A stretch of DNA of 64,000 nt from Zeugodacus cucurbitae (taxonomy: Eukaryota; Arthropoda; Insecta; Diptera; Tephritidae), in the NCBI RefSeq assembly GCF_028554725.1, contig NC_071669.1:51887001-51951000 (forward strand), read 5' to 3'. The translations under genes were made by a program, and so were the position numbers. Below, piece by piece: positions 58,369-64,000 of the stretch; the stretch's first letter is position 1; each line of letters begins with the position of its first letter. The notes under the pieces are model-generated. The model did not search any database. It saw only the letters and a program-made list of their open reading frames with translations, and had not been told where the DNA came from.

Positions 58369-61000
58369 AAATACCTTTGTCGGAGGATATCTCATCTTTA
58401 GAAAATCAAGAATCTAATAAAATCAAAACCGGAGAACATCTTATCTCTAGAAAAACATCACTGCAATAAAAACAAAGCTCACCCTAATGTAAATTTTCAA
58501 AAACACTTGGCAAAAACACAACCCATCTTTTGTAAATAAATTCATTTATGCGAATTGTTCGAAATACGTAATAACCGCACGCATTACCTCATATCAATGG
58601 CATGCAACAACAATTTGGTGAACCAGACAGTGGGAGGCAAAACAACAAAACACAGTTCTATAAGAATGTTTATGCAAAATAAGAAAAACTGAAAAAAAAA
58701 ACGATATATTGAAAATCCATAAAATTAAAGGCGAAGGCGTCATTGCCAAATTCGCGGTGGCGCATCTTAATTATACTGGAATATGTGCATATGTATGTAA
58801 TTTTGTATATGTGTGTACTATATATTATGTGCATAACATTAGTGCAATCGTGGATATTTGAAAGAAATCTATTTTTACTATAAAGTGATCTCAAATATTC
58901 AATTGCACAGTCTTTAAGAGTCTAGGTTCTAGAAACGGAAATCTCTTATATATACATATAACTCAAATCTCTCAAACTGTTTAGAATATAATCCACAACC
59001 TGACCCTTACCCATACACAATATCTGTATTATTAATTATCGCCTCCAGGATCACTATTTCAACAAGATCACTCAATATACGATCTTGGAATTCTCTGCTA
59101 AAGTGCTGATGTCTGTTTCTTTTGATTAATTCTAGTTCGAAACACCAAGCGGTGCGAATTTCTCCTAGATGTTGTTTTTCTAAGGCAGAGGAGGCCACAA
59201 GTCCACCTCTTGAGCTTTTACAAGTCTTTCGCAGAAAATTCCCTCGAATAATCCAAGGATATGCAGTAAATATATAAATTTACGAGATAAGATACTTTAT
59301 AGGGACTTCAGAATTTCCAACTTCGTCCGAACTGAATTCTCTGGCAACTTTTCAGAATCAGTGAGTTTTGATATAAAACACTCTGAAAATTGCTTAAGCA
59401 GACTGATATTATGGTAAGGTAACCGAGGTTCCTGATTGAGAAAGAATATTTATTCCGGAATATAGGATATATGATAATACTCTTTTGTTTCAGGAATCGG
59501 CTAATACTTTTCGAGAGTGATATTATACGAAAATTACTTACCGAGCTCTTCCAAATATATTCCAATCTAGTTTTCTTAAAAAAACAAATACTCTCTGTTC
59601 GACTTAGAAACCATGGTATCGGACGAATCTAAATCTTACCCATCCATCTACTACACAGCCCCTCCCTAACACTAGTTGAGCTGTGCGTATTTATATTTGG
59701 AATTCAAATTCCTTAATGCTATCTGCTGAGCGATGAAGTAAACAAAATCATTTATCCACCAACAGCGCCACCACCCCCCGGAATTCGGACATCAACAAGC
59801 GGGTGAAAAATGAAATAAATTTGAATAAAAAAAGAAGACGACCAGTGAATGTCTATGTGCGGAGGCGTTGTATGCAGTATTTGCGGACCATGACCAAATC
59901 CACACTTGGCTTCAATTGCTCGCCGATGACGTGCGATCAGGTGTTGGTAGTGTTGGTGGTGTGATGCGGAATGTGTTTCTTGCTGTTGTGACCTAACAAA
60001 CAAGCGTATTTTAAGAATAACAAGTTCACACATACGAGCAACTGGCAATTGGCTTCCTGTGAGCCGTAGCCGTAACCGTCCTCTTCATTCATGCCGGCAC
60101 CACAAGTAGGCGAACCAAAGCGATTTTCACTTTATACGTTACTATATTCGCGAATGGAGGTACATATATGTGTATTTATGTGTATGTGATATCACAGCTG
60201 TGGAATTCTTCAATTTGGGCATTGGCGCACCGCCCAAACAAATATCGGCAAGCTCAGTACGCGTACAATAATAACGGCGAACAATTAGAACGAAAATAGC
60301 CGCCTAAAAATATCTTCCGTACGTGCAAAAATTAATGTGCGATAGGTAAAAGAAGACAAATAAAATACTCCTATAACGGCCACAATGACGTCAATGGATA
60401 TTGGAAGGCAATGTGTGCGCTTCCCCGAACCGGTGTGGGTAGTGCACTAACTTCCAGTGTTTGAAGAGCAGGGAGTACGAAGGTGAAACTTTGAGGGTTA
60501 GCTGTGAAGGTTTGTAGAACACGTGCGAAACATAATTAGAACTAAATAAGTGGTATTTAGCGAAAAGTAGCTCCGGAAGGTTGGTTATTTTAGGCAAATA
60601 TATAAAATAAATGAGATATGAGCTTGAAGGGTTGGTGTGTGACAAATTTGTATATTGACCCTATATACGGTCAATTTCAAATGCTTCATAGTTCTTCAGC
60701 TGGCCCATATTTCTACCTGTGCAATTTTTATGGTTTGTGAGCCTTTCAGTTCCATGTAAAAAGTACGCTAATTTTGATTTAACAATCTCACAATAGTCTA
60801 GAGCAGTCACAGTAAGGATCTGTTCTGATCTGATCTGATCCCAGGTGACTGAGTTAGATCAAACAATAAAAGATTTTAGACATTATGTTTTTATTATACA
60901 GACTGTTCGGACGAAATAATATAGAAGGTAAAAAGGGCCGTTGGAGGCCGAAAACAATTGCAGATTAATGATCTCTCTATATGTTAGGATGGTTCCTGCA
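58369..61000. other. Intergenic DNA
   Basis: No convincing exon. A perfect CRE palindrome TGACGTCA lies at 60386-60393. The sequence around 60040-60430 is GC-richer than average. Confidence 0.4.
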
Positions 61001-61325
61001 TTAAAATTCTACCTCATCGGGCAGTTTCATGTAGACTCTATTGGTTAAAAAAGCGGTAAATGATTTTAGCATACCATCCAGAAAGGGAGACCGAGATAGC
61101 AAAATTTTGCCTGTCTCAGTCGATGTAAAATATTTTAAAGGGTGTGGTCCTAAGGGTATTTTAAGTGTTTCGGTGTATTTTGCAATTTCTTCACACAAAA
61201 TCAGTTCGCCGTTCGGAAGCAGTTCAAAACTCGTCAAATTCTTTATGAAATTCTTTATGGGAATTCACATATTTTTCAGTCCCTAGTTTACATTCGCTGT
61301 CTTTGATTCTCCAAGCCTTTGACTA
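61001..61325 (-). pseudogene. Protein-like relic of unknown origin
   Basis: On the minus strand, 61235-61001 is open and reads like real protein: SFELLPNGELILCEEIAKYT, PLGPHPLKYFTSTETGKILL, SRSPFLDGMLKSFTAFLTNR and MKLPDEVEF before TAA. A second frame just upstream (61320-61224) reads KAWRIKDSECKLGTEKYVNS and HKEFHKEFDEF and would continue into it if one frameshift near 61224 is allowed. There is no ATG and there are stops upstream. I do not recognise the family. It could be a decayed gene copy or part of a transposon. Confidence 0.4.
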
Positions 61326-63904
61326 TATCGAACCGACTTTTTCAAAATTTGTTATATTTTTTGATAAGAATGCAGAGTTCAAATATATTGAACAGAGAAA
61401 GGGCGAATCGAACACGGCTAACATTATGAGGTGACTTTTTACTCATATAATCATAAAATGGACAGTCCGCAATGAAATAATACTTATTATTGGACAAAAG
61501 AGAGATGTAAATAACATGGCATGACAATACGAAAATGAGTAATGCACTTTTTTGCGAGCAATATTACGTGACCCGAACACGTGCGGCCTCAAGAAAAGCA
61601 GAAGACACTGGCCGCTATGCAACAAGCGTGATTCGTTCAATACGACTGAGCTGATAATAAGATTGAATTGTGGTGAAGATGACAAAGATGTTCGCGGGAG
61701 GGAGGCGGTAATAAAAATGACAGCGTATTTATGACGATAATCGCGCTACGATGTGTGTGGAGCGCAAAGCAAGCAACAAAATTGGGGCGAAACCGCAATT
61801 TGGTACGCAGTGGGGCTCGTCACAAATTAAGCATCATTAGGGCGCGCGAATCGGCTGCCATCAACGAGTGGAGATACCTTTTTTAAGATGCAGTGCGATT
61901 AAATATAACTTCACAGATTAAGCGAATGGGCACGAATGTGTTACGCATACAACAACAACAAAGTGAGCATGACTTGAAAATTTATAAATAAAATAAAACA
62001 ATTGAAATTGTTGGCGCAACAAACCGCATGCAACACTTCGTAGTAATCTGTGGCGGCATGCAACTGTCGACTGATGCGATGGCAAAACGCCGACGGGTGC
62101 CAAGGGCGCAACAAGAATTTATGGAGAAACGTTGGTATGGCACAGTTGAAGGGCAGCACACTCTAGCAGATTGCGCGGTGCCAACTGCAGATGACCTCCA
62201 AATCGCGCGCGCCGGAATTAAAAATTAAGAAAAATCCTTTGAATGCGCTAACGATAAGTCACGATATCGTGCCACAACAATAACTACAAACACCAGTCGA
62301 GCAGGTGTTCGGCCACTTATTTATGTAAATACATATAGGTATGTATGGGAGTCTACTAGCGAAAGCAAGTGTCTAGCAAGTAGAGGAAAATCCAATATGC
62401 TTGCAATTATATGGCAAAACCAACGTCAGGGCTACCAAGACTGTTGTAGACCCCGCTCGCCCAAACCGACCCAATCCGCTCGAACTGACTGCGCACGAAT
62501 CACATCGCACTGCAATCGCAAAACAAAATTGGCAAACTTGTTTGCGCACGTTGCGGCAGCCGCGGGTGCCAGGCGGTGCGTGGATTTGCCACCAGTCGGC
62601 CAGTCGGCGCATGCGTACTCACGTCGTCGCACGGCTAATGCGTGTAAATGGCCAAGTAATAAGAAAGCGAAAACTGCCATGAGGCTGCCGATTTTAATCT
62701 TAATCCGAAGCTGATTCGTTCACGCTTTTGCGCTGGTGCTGTAACAGCTGCTGGCGATGCACCGTGTACGAGTATTTTCTGTTTTTTCCACGAATTGCGG
62801 AATCAATTGCCCGCCTGACATACTGCACGCACGCTATAAGCTTTTCTGTGTCTTCAGTGTGAGCGCGTGAGTGAAAAAGTGGGGTAATGACGGAAAGGAA
62901 CCTGTATCTTCTGATGTTGCTCCAGTGACGGCAGCAGGTTGCGGCGAAGTCTGGTGCGCACGCGCATCCCGGTGACTTATGTGCTGTGCGCGGCTGTGCA
63001 ACTGGCATTGATGGCGTAGTGGCTTCCACAAAAATAAAATAAATAATTGAACTTGTCCCTCTGTCAGTCTGTCTGCCTGCTTTCGATGAGCACAATGCTT
63101 GAGTGGAATTAAAAAACAAGCAAATGCCCATCCTTAAGCCGCTTTAACCACTTTAGCGCGCCGTCGTCTCATATAGTTTATTTGTATGTACATCAGACAT
63201 AAATACTTTCGTTAATTTCTGCGTTTTCAACAAAAGCAAGCCGCTTTACGTGTCCGTCCCGTCAATTATTTAATGTCGTCAGTGCGAAACAAACAACATG
63301 CTTCCGCGAAACGAGTCGAATCGAATTATATCACATCAAATTGAGTCGCGTCATTTCGTTGACACAAAAAACATGCGAGAAAATCGCTTCACATAATAAT
63401 AATTTCATGCCTCCAATATGCGTATACCCTACACGAAATGCGTATTACAAAGTTTGTAAAGAAAGTGTAGAGTCGCCTCATAAAATTAGTTATATTGTCA
63501 AAGCGCTTCGGCGATACATAAGCGTCTCCATACGCAGGAGTCCTTTAGCTGTCCAAGTGGAATCCATCGCGACACCTGTCGCTAGGGTCAGCCCTTGGGC
63601 TTAACATAACCTGATCTTGCGAATCGAAAATGTTTTTCTAGATCTCTATATAATCTATTGGCAGAAAAATCGTTGGTTTTTGATGAACGCCTTTCAGGGA
63701 GGCTACCAGAGGTAATAATACCAGAAAACATGGCGAAAGTGCGTGGAATTTTGTTGCATGACCGTAAGAAAATTTACTTTAGATCAAATTAAAACGCATT
63801 TGTACGACGATATGTGGCACTGGATGAAACATGAATATATTATAAAACACCTGACACCAATATGCAGTCCCCTGAATGGAATCAGTTAAAGTCATCCAAA
63901 TCGT
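61326..63904. other. Intergenic DNA, partly GC-rich
   Basis: From about 61750 to 63300 the composition is richer in G, C and CpG, giving open frames on both strands (for example near 62400-62700). No domain, signal peptide or splice pattern was recognised. It could be upstream regulatory DNA or a 5' exon of a gene to the right. Confidence 0.35.
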
Positions 63905-64000
63905 TCGACGGTTGGTAACCAGTATTAGCGTGGCTTCGCCCAATTTCAATGAAATTCTGTTTGTAATACTTTCCTGGCATACCAATGATATGTTGTGAAA
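63905..64000 (-). repeat. Dispersed ~1-kb fly repeat, copy D, cut by window end
   Basis: Matches the inverted copy around 57890-57970 ('atttcaatgaaa', 'gtttgtaata', 'ccaatgatatgttgtgaaa') and runs off the right edge. Confidence 0.7.

Noticed and set aside
62397..63131. Several open frames in GC-rich DNA on both strands
   Set aside because: CpG-rich composition lowers stop frequency, and the translations are rich in arginine, alanine and cysteine with no motif.
1..64000. A piRNA cluster or other transposon-control locus
   Set aside because: Transposon density is high, but elements lie in both orientations among ordinary genes. Small RNA data would be needed.
1..64000. CRISPR arrays, rRNA and tRNA genes
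   Set aside because: No regularly spaced direct repeats, rRNA segments or cloverleaf-compatible tRNA sequence were recognised.

Overview
The window reads as the nuclear genome of a higher fly, most likely a tephritid fruit fly. This rests on spliced genes with clear Drosophila counterparts, AT-rich intergenic DNA, and dispersed repeats I associate with tephritid genomes. No bacterial operon, CRISPR array, rRNA or tRNA gene was recognised. Four multi-exon genes were reconstructed by reading splice sites by eye. They are a glutamine-rich Rebers-Riddiford cuticle protein matching Cpr66D (+, 14394-22911), an unrecognised secreted protein of 275 residues (-, 28822-26499), the photoreceptor arrestin Arr2 (-, 34312-32774) and the peroxisomal PTS2 receptor Pex7 (+, 39591-40740). 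A probable last exon of a fifth gene lies at 733-819. In Drosophila both Cpr66D and Arr2 map to cytological region 66D, so the window looks syntenic with that part of chromosome arm 3L.

Layout. 1-13 kb: the end of an unidentified gene, then a transposon-rich stretch with a twin-primed RTE-like copy, a 5'-truncated jockey-like retrotransposon with a 12-bp target-site duplication (TSD), a mariner relic, a TTAA-flanked MITE and another RTE-like copy with a 10-bp TSD. 13.2-23.2 kb: Cpr66D, whose 7.5-kb second intron holds an RTE-like fragment and a deleted DD41D transposon. 23.2-29 kb: a 5' fragment of the RTE-like element, then the secreted-protein gene with a LINE relic in its first intron. 29-34.5 kb: a TTAA MITE nested in another repeat, then Arr2. 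34.5-41 kb: a near-intact DD41D transposon, a small pogo-like MITE, a Helitron with both termini, then Pex7. 41-50 kb: a divergent RTE-like 3' end, a Helitron 3' end, another TTAA MITE, and a complete 3.27-kb RTE-like element with an uninterrupted ORF. 50-64 kb: no convincing host gene, but two 1.1-kb repeat copies in inverted orientation and several relics.

The host genes are functionally unrelated (cuticle, vision, peroxisome import) and their order reflects chromosome history rather than a pathway. The most informative signal is the record of transposition: several insertions still show exact TSDs, and two elements look young. I found no evidence for a new multi-gene system.
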